Positions 34,828 through 46,142 of a stretch of 64,000 nucleotides of DNA are shown one piece after another. Position numbers and translations under genes: made by a program. This stretch comes from Lactarius indigo (Eukaryota; Basidiomycota; Agaricomycetes; Russulales; Russulaceae). Position 1 is the stretch's first letter; each line of letters opens with the position of its first letter. The notes beneath the pieces are model-generated. The model saw only the letters and a program-made list of their open reading frames with translations, had not been told where the DNA came from and searched no databases. The stretch spans positions 40,497 through 104,496 of the forward strand of contig JAFKAC010000159.1 of assembly GCA_025766275.1 (NCBI GenBank), written 5' to 3'.

Positions 34828-35279
34828 TGTAACGCCGTCACAGCGTTAGCTCGACTTGAGCTTGATAGAGGCGACTGTAACTTAGCTAATCACGCCAGAG
34901 GCGTATGGCACAAAGGCAATGTTAGATGCTCGAAGGCACTGAGGCGTCGACACTTGAACTTGACAGAAACACAGATAGAAGAGAAAGAGGGAACAAGGCA
35001 AGAAGTGACGATTGAAGAAGACCAAGATGGCATATCTTGGTCCTCGCAGCTACCCTTAAATACAAGAAAAGCAGGCTTTCAAGCGCTGCTATGAGTCACC
35101 GTAATGTAGCGTCCAACGTATCGCGTAAGTACCTCTATCCTAATACTACTACTACCTGTACTAGGATCGAGTCATCTCCAAACACCTAACTCCTTCGTAA
35201 ACCCCGAGTCCGTGACTAATCTACCTTACCACCGTAGTCACAACCAGTACAGTAAGGGTTCAACACATGAAACGTGACA
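34828..35279 (-). repeat. Ty3-2 5' LTR
   Basis: A 452-bp LTR from TGTAACG to GTGACA on the plus strand, clearly homologous to the Ty3-1 LTR over most of its length but with many differences. TATTTAA-like box and dyad are kept. The sequence after it (CGTGA, 35280-35284) would be one target copy; its partner is lost. Confidence 0.88.
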
Positions 35280-35324
35280 CGTGACCCCTCTACTCATTGA
35301 CATGTTCCACTGGTTTCTGGACTC

Positions 35325-35745
35325 AAGACCGTAGGCACCATCACCTTTACCTCAATCAACAGCCATTCAGGATGGACGCAATCACGCTGCGATGATCTTG
35401 AATCACTTGTGTATAGTATAGTATACCTATGTTGTGGTCGCTTACCTTGGCAGGACATCATCAAGGGATACTCCATTGAGAAGTATGGAGCATCCATTCT
35501 CAAGATGAAGATCACCTTGAGCAAAACTCTTTGCCAAGGCCTACCTGCACCCTTTGTCGCTTTTAGACAGCATATTCAATCCCTCGGCTTTGATGAGAAG
35601 CCACAGTACAACTACCTCCACTCTCTCCTCATGCAATGCTTGGCTCACAGTTCTGACTGTGTCATGTCAAACCCTGTTACCATATTGCCTTCATTCAGCA
35701 AACTTACCCCCCCTGCTAACTGCCCCTTGCCATGCAGCGGCTGAA
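35325..35745 (+). pseudogene. CK1-like protein kinase fragment inside the hAT element
   Basis: The translated sequence matches the C-terminal lobe of casein kinase 1-like kinases. It shows VGTITFTSINSHSG (usually GTARYASINAHLG), SRCDDLESLVYSIVYL, GRLPWQD, then KTLCQGLPAPFVAFRQHIQSL and FDEKPQYNYLHSLL. The N-terminal lobe, ATP-binding loop and catalytic loop are absent, so it cannot be active. It lies between the hAT transposase and the right TIR, in the same orientation as both the transposase and FunK1. The missing half may have gone in the deletion that truncated Ty3-2, or only a fragment was captured. No introns are seen in it. Confidence 0.72.
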
Positions 35746-36128
35746 TGTGAGTTGAACATAATTGTCACTTGGCCATCATTGACGGTGTGTTGTGCAGTTT
35801 ATGTTTGTCTGGACACCCAACAAATGTTTGGGTGATCACAAGGCCGTTGTTGACATGTTAATATGTGTTCTGGCATTGGATAGATATATACTTTACATGT
35901 TGTATCCTTCCTCTGTACTTTCTGTATCCCATTGTGCTCAGAACTTTTGTGAATTGTGGGGCTGTAGTATATTTTTTGCGACTTAGCTGGCTCGAGCTGT
36001 TGGCTTGGAGAAAATTAGCCACAAATTTAGCTGGGGCTCAGCTCTGTTTGCAAGCCTGCAAAATGGGCTCGCATGGCTCAGACTTGGACTGGCTCGGGCT
36101 CTTCAAGCCCCACAACACTAGTCCTGAA

Positions 36129-37453
36129 TAGTGCTCCCCTGTGTGCAGTGGTGGACACTGGGTTATATATAGTAGCTGTGAACAATGGGTTCATCAGCAT
36201 TGGCAGACACGGACCCTTATACTTGGTGATGGTGGTGAAGGTGGTTTTGCAGCAGGTTGCATTGGCCACCCTGGCAAAGGCCCATGCCAGCACCCAGGGA
36301 CGCACCTCTGCAGGGACCCAGAAATCATCCACTTCTCCCACTTCTTGCAACATCATGAAGGTGGTCATTGTTCATTATGGCAGTCTTGATGACAACATTG
36401 CAGAAGTGGCATTACATGCTACAAACCCAGGCCATATCATGCATGGCATACACATGGCCATTGAATGCCAAACTTCCAACCCTATCTGCCTGCCCTCTGG
36501 TGCCTGGTCGTGGGAGGTCACCAAAACTGGCAATTACATCTATACGCTTATTAGGAAAGTGCCCATGGAATGCATCCTCACTTTCTCCAAACTTCTCTGT
36601 CAGCCTTTCCCCAGATCCATGCTTGTCCCATCTGATGGATGGTGCTGGGCCCAGCTTTGCAATGTTGTCATTGCCAATCAAGATGGATTTTTCCATGATG
36701 AGGATGCTCTGTACAATAAACTCACATGTAACCCCTGTTTTGAAAACATCCAGATCATTCAACGTCCATACTGGATAAATGATTTGACAAAGATCAAGTT
36801 GGCCACCTCCATGGTGGTCTTCACCTATATCAACCCCATCAAATCCATCACTATGCAGGCCATTGAGGTGGGCATCTTGATGTTCAGTTATGGGGTCACA
36901 TTTGTTTTTGCTGGCAACTCACCCTGACCCAAGCAGTGTGGGCAGTGCTTCAAGATGGGACACGTCTTGAATGCCCCCACCTGCAAGTGGAACAGGAAGA
37001 ACTGCTGTGTTCATTGTGGGGGTGCCCATCACATCAAGAACCACAACTTCCTCTGTGCTGGCCCCCATAAACAACCTGGTATCTGCAACTGCTGGTTCCC
37101 TTGCTTGCTATGCAAGATGATGGGACACAATGCTCGCTTACCATGCCAATGCTCTGTTTGTGGCGACTTCCCACCCCCTCACCAGGTGGCCAAGATCATT
37201 GACCCTGCCCCTGCCCTGCCCACTGGCCCCCATGCCATTCTTAAACAACTAATGGAGGTGGACATGCGCTTGCCCCCTGCAAGAGTGGATGACACACCTG
37301 ATGTCAGGCCCCCTGCCAATGTGAACCTTTTTGATGATGAGGCTTTGGCTGCTCTTGCTTCTGCACCCTCTTAACCCCCCTCCCCCTGCCAGCACCATGT
37401 CCGAAGCCCAAGGCACGCATAGTGATGAAGGCTACTGACACTGCTACAAGTGA
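36129..37453 (+). pseudogene. LINE-B ORF1 remnant, right part
   Basis: This resumes LINE ORF1 where 13663 left off: VNNGFISIGRHGPLY, GSLDDN, NPGHIMHGIHMAIECQT, then FSYGVTFVFAGNSP, the three zinc knuckles (CGQCFKMGHVLNAPTC, CVHCGGAHHIKNH, CLLCKMMGHNA) and VNLFDDEALAALASAP. A TGA at 36925-36927 replaces the Arg codon present in LINE-A. At about 37420 the frame reads straight through the position of the LINE-A stop (22879), which supports reading that stop as mutation. The LTR fragment at 37454 cuts it. Confidence 0.88.
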
Positions 37454-37961
37454 TGTTATGTTTTGACTCAAGTACTGGCTTACGGACCCTTACTGTACCG
37501 GTTGTGACTACGGCAGTAAGGTAGATTAGTCATGGACTCGTGGCCTTAGGCCTTTACGGTGATATGGTGGTGCGATAGGTGATTGCATACAATAGCTGAC
37601 TGATGCCATGACTCGATACTAGTACAGGTACTAGTAGTATTAGGGTTCGAGTTGTTTCTGCAATACGTTGGACGCTACTATACTGTGACTCATAGCAACG
37701 CTTGTAAGCTTGCTCGACTTGTATTTAAGGTAGCTTGTGAAGACCAAGATACGCCATCTTGGTCTTCTTGAATCATCACTTCTCTTTCCTTCTCTTCTAT
37801 CAAGCTTCTTCTCTACTTGTCTTTCTTATCACGTCTGAGACTAGCAGGATTTGCTGGTGTACCTCCAAGTATTCACTAAGGCAAGAGCACGGACCTTCGT
37901 GTCATTGTGACTATCGCTAAGTTGTTACCACCTCTACTGAGCTCAAGTCGAGCTGACATCG
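37454..37961 (+). repeat. LTR fragment of a Ty3-1/Ty3-2-like family, plus orientation
   Basis: It begins TGTTATG and follows the sense strand of the Ty3-1 LTR: GTACTAGTAGTATTAG, CAATACGTTGGACGCTAC, TATTTAA (37722-37728) and a perfect 12-bp dyad ending ATCTTGGTCTTC (37756-37767). It is lost at 37961, about 15 nt before the expected LTR end, exactly where the Ty3-D LTR starts. Ty3-D therefore probably inserted into this LTR, with the remaining end beyond the right edge. Confidence 0.75.
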
Positions 37962-38366
37962 TGTTATGGTTCCGAGGGACCGTATGGTTTCATGGAGCCG
38001 AGCTCGACATGCGGGTAGAGTTGAGACTTACTTCCTTGAAGTAAGTCGAGTTTCGGGGGTTCCTGTGTCACTCTGGGAGTTCACAAGCAAGAGGGTTCGA
38101 TGATCAACAGACTCGGTATTTGAGAACTAAGAGTAGACAAGGTTTGTGCTACTCAATGAACTACATCTTATACTCGTACATACTGGGGTTTTCAGGGACT
38201 GTTATCTGTAAGCCATGTCACTATCAATTGCTACGTAGATGATTCAGAATCTTAGCACCATAAGGCGTGCTCTGAGTGATACACAACTTCTGTAAGACTT
38301 TCAAGGGTCAGAACTTGAACACGGACATTATGTGACGTGACGTGACGATGTCACGTGATCGTGACA
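37962..38366 (-). repeat. Ty3-D 3' LTR
   Basis: On the minus strand it starts TGTCACGATC right after a polypurine tract and ends CCATAACA, the same ends as the Ty3-A LTR; length 405 bp. A TATAAG box lies on the minus strand near 38170. Together with the polypurine tract this fixes the element's orientation as minus. Confidence 0.72.
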
Positions 38367-38382
38367 TAGCCCCCTTTCTTGG
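38367..38382 (-). other. Ty3-D polypurine tract
   Basis: CCAAGAAAGGGGGCTA on the minus strand, identical to the 16 bases before the Ty3-A 3' LTR (11596-11611). Adjacent to the stop of the BTB-containing ORF. Confidence 0.75.
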
Positions 38383-38383
38383 T

Positions 38384-39046
38384 TCATTCGTCCGCGAATG
38401 AGTTAGGGGCTGTGATCAGTGGCTTCCCAGTCGATGTCGTAAGGGTATTCGTAGTCGTCTGCTGGTCGATCGTCAATCGTGGTGCGGCGTCGGCGGCGTC
38501 GGGGGTGTGTGGTTGGTTGGGTTGCCCGGGTGGGGGAGAGTGAGTTGCGTACCCATGTACGAGTACGTGCGCTAGTGGACGGAGTCGTCGATGCAGTGCA
38601 CTGGAGTCCGTAATAGGGGTGGCGAGGTGGAATGGGGCAACGTCGTTGTGGGGTGCACCGAGCGTGGGGTTGGTGACAGAAGGCTTTGGTGTGTCTGACA
38701 CCGTGGCAATAGCGGCAATGGTAGGTGTTGGTTCATGTGCCGCGGCGGTCATTACATTGTCCTTGTGTTGGCGTCGGGTTGTGATCTTCGATGAGGTCAA
38801 TTATGACTGGTGGACTCTGTCGTACTTCGGGTTCTGGTTCGTCTGAGGTGGTTGGTCGCGCGTGAATCATGCGTGGGTGATAGAGGCGATGAACCCCATC
38901 AGATTCGTTGGGGGTGGTCGACTGTGCGTAGACCGTTTGTGGTCGGGGGGATTGACGAACTCTGTTGTTCGTGTGAGGAGATCGACCGCGTGGTACCTGT
39001 AACGGAGAGTGAGCAAATACACCGATGTTCAGAAGTTCTCTCCAGC
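38384..39046 (-). pseudogene. BTB/POZ-like ORF in Ty3-D, C-terminal part
   Basis: This is the continuation of the BTB reading frame split by Ty3-3. Joining across one copy of the CCAGC duplication gives VEALCW followed by RELLNIGVFAHSP in frame. Downstream the sequence is Pro/Thr-rich and changes frame near 38740-38800, so at least one indel is present. It ends at 38384 (APNSFADE), directly before the polypurine tract, so the ORF fills the Ty3-D post-pol position. I recognise no further domain. Confidence 0.6.
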
Positions 39047-39552
39047 TGTTACGATACGGACTTGATGACTCATCACACACGACTCATGACCGGTTATGAC
39101 TACGGTCCGGTATCAGTATTAGTCATGGACTCTTACATCGTATCAGTCAGCATAGTAGTTCGCATGTGATTGTGACTCATGTATGACTCATTCCTAGGAT
39201 AGCTGTACTAGGGTTCGAGCTAGTTACGCTATTGGCCATGTACTATTCCAGCGGCGCTTTAAAGCCCGCGTGTATCTGTATAAGTAGTTAACTCGGAAGA
39301 CCAGGAGTCCCCATCTTGGTCTTCTTCAATCCACCAATTGCCTCGTCTTTTGTCTGCCTTAGTCTCTGACTAAGTGTGCCTCCACTCCGGTTCACCAAGG
39401 AACCGACTTCTCTATCTTCAGGTGCAGCGTGTGCCAGTGTGCCCCTGTTCACCTCGCGTTGGGTTGACACGTGATCCCCATTCGCCTAAACCCGCTAAGT
39501 CGATTACGCCTTTCTCGAGTCCAAGTCGGACTAACGCCGGTGGAGCGTAACA
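39047..39552 (+). repeat. Ty3-3 5' LTR
   Basis: TGTTACG...GTAACA, 506 bp. TATAAG at 39279-39284, followed 34 nt later by ATCTTGGTCTT (39313-39323), the inferred transcript start. An 8-bp dyad GAAGACCA/TGGTCTTC surrounds it, a weaker version of the Ty3-1 dyad. Confidence 0.95.
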
Positions 39553-39565
39553 TTAAGACCAAGAT
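39553..39565 (+). other. Ty3-3 primer-binding site
   Basis: TT then AAGACCAAGAT (39555-39565), the exact reverse complement of 39313-39323. Same layout as Ty3-1 and Ty3-2 although the rest of the LTR has diverged, so the pairing is conserved. Confidence 0.72.
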
Positions 39566-41428
39566 CCTCATCGTGGCGTACTCGACCAGAGACCAGTGGA
39601 CGTCCTTCCGTCCCTATCATATTGAACGACGAGGAGATCGCAACGTACCAACAAGATTCCTAGGAGCAGCTCAGTGGAGAGAACGGGGAGAAGATACCGG
39701 GTATTTTGTAGAATTTAACGGTCCTAACTGTTTCCGACCCATTGAGTTCAATTTCGAACACCTCTGTTGGACCGAGGTTACTTGGAACCCCATAGATCAC
39801 CGCTGGGACATCGTACGACCAGCTGGAAGAAACTACAACTGCGATATTGACGCGCGAGAACTCAATAGCCGCGCAGATTACGGTCCTATAGACGGACAAG
39901 CACAAGAACACACAGACAAAGGGATTAGCGGAGAAGAAGCCTCCGAAAGTCAGTCACCAAGTAGGGGAACAACACCAGCAGAAGACGCCAGTCTAGGAGC
40001 AATTGGCGATCACATTATACGACGAACTGAGTCCCTCACTATTCACCAACCCGAACCAGAAGTAATTCACATTCGTAGTCCAGCAGTCGCAATGGCAACT
40101 GCCACCATCACGCAAGAAGAGCTGCAGCTCACTACCGAAGCAAGAGATCAGATAGTCCTAGAAGAACAGAGACGCATTGCAGAAGAATCGTGAGCTAATC
40201 TAGCTCCCATCAATCCATACACCGGTCACCGCATGACCAACGACGACATAGCCATCCATCGCGCCATTGGACCAGATGTAGCTGACCCTCCCAGTGGAGG
40301 AGGCGGACCTCCTAACGACTTACCGGGAGGAGGAGGAGGACCCCCGTCAAGAGGACCTGTGTTTGAAGGGTTCCCTGGAGGATTTCCAGGAGGACCACCA
40401 GGAGGAGGACCTCCGGGAGGAGGATTACCAGGTGCAGGTCCTATTGTTCCCCCTCCAAGTAACAAATTAGCTGGTGAAGCGCCTACAGTATTCGACGGAG
40501 AACGCGCCAAAGTCGAAGCATTCCTCACTCAGTGGCACGTGTACTGGGGCATGAATACCGATGAAGGCATCATGGCAACCCCATACCGACGCGCCCTACT
40601 CTTTCTCTCTTATATCAAAGGCGTCAACGTTAGTGAATGGGTATTGGCTATGCTTACCTGGCTCAACGGCCAGATACAAGCCGGGATACCCCGTACCAGC
40701 GAAGGATTATGGAACGAAGTCACGCGCAGCTTCATGCAGCGCTTCCGAAATACGATGGAACAAGAGCAAGCTCAATACGAGCTCAAGAAGGGAGTAAAGA
40801 TGATCAGGAGCAACTTAGATGAGTACTGCACCCAATTCGAACAGTTAATACGCCGCGCCCAGTACAGACTCGACGATCCACAAACACTCGACTTATTTGC
40901 AAGTGGATTACCAAAAGACCTATACGAGAAGGTCTACACCCTCGACAACCCTCGCAACTACCGCGAATGGAAAGAAGCAGCCACTACCCATCAACAACAA
41001 TACCTCCATCTTAAAGCGGTATTAAACAAGGGAGTCCCTCAAGGACAAGGACAGGGAAGACCACGACAACAACGCCAATGGCAGGGACCGCCAAGAAGTT
41101 CTTGGCAACCGCGAAACCTACCCCGAGACCCAAACGCAATGGACACCTCGGCAGATCGAATTCAAGGGCGACTCGCAGGAGCCGAAGACATACTCGCTCC
41201 TCGTCCCCCATATCGACCAAGGGGAGGATTCCTCCAAAGAGGAGGAGGACGTAACAATCAAAGGCCAGTTACCTGCTACAATTGTGGGAAGGACGGACAT
41301 ATGGCCCGTGATTGCAGGCAGCCACGAGGGGGCTATCAACCCCAAGCATCGACCAGTCGGTATATTGATACCGACTATCATCAACAAGAAGCAGAAGTCG
41401 CTACCAGGGCGGTTCAAGAAGTACCCCC
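39553..41428 (+). pseudogene. Ty3-3 gag, 5' part
   Basis: Gag in one frame from the LTR edge to the KDZ insertion, with one TGA at 40191-40193. Parts: conserved N-terminal region (TRDQWTSFRPY, VEFNGPN, HRWDIVRPAGR, CDIDARELNSR, about 39585-39880), acidic stretch, MATATITQEEL, Gly/Pro-rich linker (about 40290-40440), capsid-like domain (FLTQWHVYWGMN, about 40520, to about 40980) and zinc knuckle CYNCGKDGHMARDC (about 41275-41320). The first in-frame ATG (40092) comes well after the conserved N-terminus. The frame is broken at 41428 in VQEVPP by KDZ. Confidence 0.88.
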
Positions 41429-41580
41429 AGCCAATGGATAGCGATGGCTTATGTAATTGATACCCCCAACCAACGGTGAGATTCTTTAATAGTTCATACT
41501 CAGCCGGCGCCGGCCGACGGCGGAGATTCCGCCATAATTGATAGTCCAGCCGACGCCGGCTGGGTCGGAGATAATCGGAA
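41429..41580 (+). repeat. KDZ left terminal inverted repeat
   Basis: About 150 bp matching the reverse complement of 54278-54427 with few mismatches. The outermost 4-5 bases differ between ends. It contains the palindromes GCCGGCGCCGGC and GGCGGA-GAT-TCCGCC (41519-41533). Confidence 0.9.
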
Positions 41581-42042
41581 ATCCATGCGGATAGTTCCAT
41601 GATAATGTAGGGTATCCAGAGATGCTCTTGAACTCAAATATTTGACTGGGTGAGCACTGTTTAGGTGTGTGAGATCATTGATCACCTGTTGAGATATGTA
41701 CAGCAAATTGCATACATATCAGACAACTACAATTATATTGGACAAGTAATGAACATCTGATCGCAAGTCAATATATAATGATGGATGATCGGTGTTGGGG
41801 GAAATAGCTAATAACTAATAGTTCATACTCAGAATATACATGTCGGGAAATCCGCTGTAATGATAGTCCAACAGCATTGCCCAAAAGCGGACCTCCGCTT
41901 AATTCCTGTCACATGCAAATGGATATATATGAGAGGGGATCGGGGGGTTCGAGAAAAGCCATTCATTTCATTTGCAAGAGCCAAACACTTATGTCAATTG
42001 ATATGTACTATAGGAGGAATACATGAATCAGGACAAGCAATC

Positions 42043-45000
42043 TCATTTCATCTTACAGTGCTTCAATGGAGCATCAGTAATCGGAGTAAGAGCCTTCACA
42101 GAGCTTCTGGAAAGTCCCTCCCATGCATGCATCTGGTATGATGCATATGCTTGATGCCCCTTTAATGAACCTTGTGCAGCAATGATCATGAGTTTCTTCC
42201 ATGTCTCTGCTTTGGAATGGAAGTATGCTGGGATCCATTTAGCTTCATTATGGATGCTGTCTTGTTCCTCTGACCACCGCTCAAACTGTGCCCTTGCACG
42301 GAGCCAGTGAACCCTTTCAACTGTATGAATATATGAGCACATGAATATAGAATTCAATGGAGCACATACAATCATCCATCCATGTTCCATCATCTTCAGT
42401 GGTATTGCCAAAGCCCCAGATCCAGGATTGTTGTGTATTCCGCTGTCCTACTTGTTGTGATCCAAGGACCAATGTTGCTACACGGAGATCCTTTGAATGG
42501 AGCTTCGGGAGGTCCTGTGGAATGGGTGCAGCTTTGCGGAGCTTCCTATAGGCATCCCGTGCCATGCTATATATGCGCGCATGCTCACGGACATTAGTGT
42601 CAACACTGTGTATGGCATTCCAGGCGCGGGTCTTTGTCTGTTGTGTGTGAGCAGGTCGTACCTGAGTGCGGAACAGAGCGGATTTAAATCCAAGAGCGAG
42701 GCGGATTCCATGAATGGATTCACTAGCTTGAGCATGGCGTAGCTGTACCTCCTTTCCAGCAAGGGATTGGAAACCATGCCTAACACACCATTCCCATCCA
42801 AGGGAAGATGGGAGGAGGACCGGAAAGTCCTCAGGATTAGTTGCATCCATCCCAGATCCATCCAGTGCTTGCGGAGTAGGACGGATGGAGGCATGGGCTG
42901 AATGATCATCATCTGTATCTTCAGGATCTCCAAGATCATCCATATGGTCATATTCCTCATAGTCACCCAAAGGCACTATTGAGGAATCATCTGCAAGCGG
43001 CTGGTGGAGTAGGAAGGAATCTCCCTGGTGCTCAAATATGTCAATGAGCTTCTGAAGGCGACTCCGCTTGTTTTCAATGACTTGAGCCTCCTCAGTGTTG
43101 ATCTTCAGACCATGTGCTCGGAGTTGATATCTGATAGCAAGCCTTTACAGAGTGGATGTTAACCAACAGTCAAATGGGTCATTGGATGGACTCACTGCAA
43201 CTCCTGGATCTTTATCCCACATGCAATCCAAGATGTTTGACCATGAGCGGTAATATCTCCGCTCTCCTCCGAAATCAGCTGCTGCTGAACCTCTGCACAA
43301 GAGGGAGCTAATGATAGACATTAGTATAGAATACATAGGATTTGTCAGGTCACAATACCTTTGGATGTCACTGTATCATATATGTCCATTAAAGTGGGGT
43401 CTTCATGCCTGTTTGATTGAGCATGACTTTCTGCCTTAAGCCATTGTTTAGTCTTCTTCTTGAACCTTGCATTGAGAGTGTCTAATATCTCAGCACTGAG
43501 ATCTATACCATTATCCATCCGTTTCCACCGCTTCAGAAGTGATGGAACTGGAACATTATTATATTAGAATCAAATGGATTATAGATACGGATTAAACGGA
43601 CCAATGCGGACCATCTTCTTCCAATTGGAATGGTTCATATGTGCATCCAATACCTCCTGGCGATGGGCAAGGGACATCCCACGGATGCTCCGTGAGATGT
43701 TATTGAGTGGTGCCCACAATGTCTCAATGATCTCTCCATCCACCTGCTTCGCTCCAGGGATATAGCTTGGGGAAAAGCGGGGTAAGCATGAATCTTGATG
43801 GCCATGGATATGAAAGAGGCCAATCCCAGTGCGAAGTTGCAATGAGCTAGACAGAGATAACTCCGGGCTCTTCTCCACCCTTTCCTTGAAGTGAACACCA
43901 TATTGGCACATGATATCATACATGACCAAGGCCACAGGGATGTCCCCCATATTGTAGGAAAGGGCCTTGCAAAGGCTATAGTCCATATTGATTTGCCTGA
44001 CATCAAACATACATCAATTATCAATTCCATACTTAGGGTGCTTAATGCATCGGACATACCTCTCTCCCTTCTGGAAGTCAACTACAGATGTAGGGACAAA
44101 GAATCCATGACAGCATGCGGTTGCTCCGATGCCTGTAACATCAAGGTGTGGACGACTTGAATTGGCCTGTTCAATGGCCCTGTATGTGTTACATGTGCTG
44201 GGCTATGAGACTATAAGACAACAGTCACTGTCAATAGTATCTGACATACCTGGGAAATCTCTTGCCCACTATGCAGATGAGCCTTATATGAATTGGGATT
44301 TGCCATGAAGGCCATCCCCGCTGATAGCGGAACGTCCGTATCTCCTGTCCTACACCTCATGTGCTCTGCTGAGAAGTTGCCATCCATTATGAAGGTTCGG
44401 ATGAGTTGATTCCTTCGAGCAAGTCAATACTGAGATATTTGACATGTTCTCAATGAATACATACGGCTTATCATTATATCTGGTCCTCCAATCATCTGGT
44501 AGATTGATGCCTGGCTGTGGACAGGCTGGACAGAATATGGCCATGGACCCTTCATTAGCGGATGTCCCTGTGTGCTGATGTCCCAAACCGCTTTCAATCC
44601 TATTCTTCAAGTCCCTCCATTGTCGGGATGCCCTCAAGAGCTGTTTGTAGAGGTTCTATATGTCTCCATCAATAAGATGTTATGCAGTATCAGGATAGCA
44701 TTGATACTCACCAGGACATGGTCAGGGAACATCCGATTGGTGATGCTCTGAAGCTTAGAATAGTACTGTTGTGCAGTTGTCTTGCACTCCAGGTTGTCAG
44801 CCAAGAAGTCATCCAGAACTGAGAAGGTGAATGCAGTCTCAATCTGCTTGAAGGTTGAAGGAAATATTCCAGCTTGGAGTAGTTGCTCATCATTGGCACC
44901 AGCGTTGGGGCATATGCAGAAGAGTACATCCATATCAAAGACACCTGTTTGATTGACAACGGTGATCAGCGGGTTTCCCGACATTGTGGTCCGAGTGCGT

Positions 45001-45916
45001 CGTGTGTTTCCCTCAGAGGGATCCAACACATCCCCAACAAAGTCAAACAATGTGTCTGAAATCCCAGGCATATCTTCAAGAGTTTGTGACAAAGGCTGCG
45101 GACCTCCCGACGAATGAGCCTGCTCTTCCTCAACAGATACAAGTGATGCAGAACGAGTCTGACGGGACGTCCGCTTTCTGCGCTGTGTCCCATCTGACGC
45201 TTGGTGTCCCTATGGATATATGAGTATATGTGGGATTCATATATCTGATATGTTCATACCTCCACTGTAAGTGGACATGGCCTCCCATCATGACCAAAGC
45301 AGAGCTTAAATCCAATTGACATTAATGACATTGGTGCAAAGTGTGTGCCAGTCCAGCGGGACACCCGATGGAATGGGGATCGCATATGTGTTTGAAGGCA
45401 ACATTCCTTGCAGAAGTACTTTCCTCCAATACAATCGGAGCACTTGATCTGCATCGAACTGGTACACATAGAGCAATTTGGAGCACTTGTCAGACCCTCC
45501 ATCTCGAGCAAAAGGTGGATGTATCTGCTCCGCATGTCTGTCCACTGGCTCATTGGTGTCTACGAATAATCAGAAGTCCGACAATGATCATAGGAGGTTT
45601 GTGGACATACACTTTGTTGGGGCTGGGATTCCTCTGCTTGAAAGTCTTGCAAATCAGGTTCATATGGCTCTATGTGGTGAAGGGTATGTGATTCCTCTAT
45701 CCCATGTGGTGAGTCCCTGGATGACTGCGACTGTACTGTCTCCATAGTGGTCTCCACTCCAGTTTGAGACATTGAAGCTTGACCTGACTTCCCCTTCTTT
45801 AAGTGGAAAGGGACTTCCTTTACAGTGGTACGGAGTCCCCGCTTAGTCTTCCATGTCTGGTTAACAACCTCAACAACATCTCCCATGGGAATGGTGAAGG
45901 TATTCTTTGGAGGCAT
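42043..45916 (-). CDS. KDZ transposase with CxC2 cysteine cluster
   Basis: A multi-exon gene reading from MPPKNTFTIPMG (45916) to 42043. The N-terminal part holds the CxC2-like cluster (NCSMC, KCSDCIGGKYFCKECC, HMRSPFHRVSRWTGTHF, about 45480-45340) and its extension (FCICPNAG...FTFSVLDDFLADNLECKT, about 44930-44780). Then come the KDZ core motifs SRQWRDLKNRIESG, FCPACPQPGINLP (about 44550), NMDYSLCKALSYNM (about 43985), YDIMCQYGVHF, GIGLFHIHGHQDSCLPRF, PGAKQVDGEIIETLWAPLN (about 43760) and RQEVLDAHMNHSNWKK. The C-terminal part has LALGFKSALFRTQVR and RAWNAIHSV (about 42700-42580). Introns are short and begin GT. It would cut at the 150-bp TIRs. Whether every exon joins in frame could not be fully checked. 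Confidence 0.85.
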
Positions 45917-46142
45917 GATGAATGGAAATGGATAGAATGAAGATGGTGTGAATGAAAGTCAATGGGTGACATGGATTATCTCCGTTCTTAAATATACCTG
46001 AGCATCCTCAATGATCTATACACCTGGTTGATCCACTAGTGGTGTTGTCCAACCTTCAAATCTGAAACCAGTCCCAATGTGAAACCCTACATGAGACAGT
46101 ACGACCACAGTACAATAGTCTACATCATGGAGGACCTTCTAA

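Larger units (their letters stand above)
30413..35279 (-). mobile_element. Ty3-2: truncated Ty3/Gypsy chromovirus
   Basis: A minus-strand relative of Ty3-1 keeping its 5' LTR (34828-35279), primer site, full gag and pol as far as the integrase zinc finger. It stops abruptly near 30413-30430, so the integrase core, chromodomain, post-pol ORF and 3' LTR are missing and no target duplication can be matched. What remains is free of stops and frameshifts, unlike Ty3-1, so truncation rather than gradual decay disabled it. It lies between the hAT transposase end and the CK1-like fragment; a deletion may have removed part of both. Confidence 0.9.
13664..36120 (+). mobile_element. hAT transposon carrying kinase sequences, with three later insertions
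   Basis: The terminal inverted repeats begin TAGTGTTG at both ends and stay similar for about 17 bp (TAGTGTTG-x2-GG-x2-CTTG-x-AG). The flanks are 8-bp target copies GTCCTGAG (13656-13663) and GTCCTGAA (36121-36128), the length expected for hAT. LINE-B resumes beyond the right copy. Subterminal AGCTGGCT/CAGCT-like motifs are frequent at both ends. Inside, in one orientation, lie a FunK1 kinase pseudogene, a BED-finger hAT transposase and a CK1-like kinase fragment. Removing the SINE, LINE-A and Ty3-2 leaves roughly 7 kb. Confidence 0.8.
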
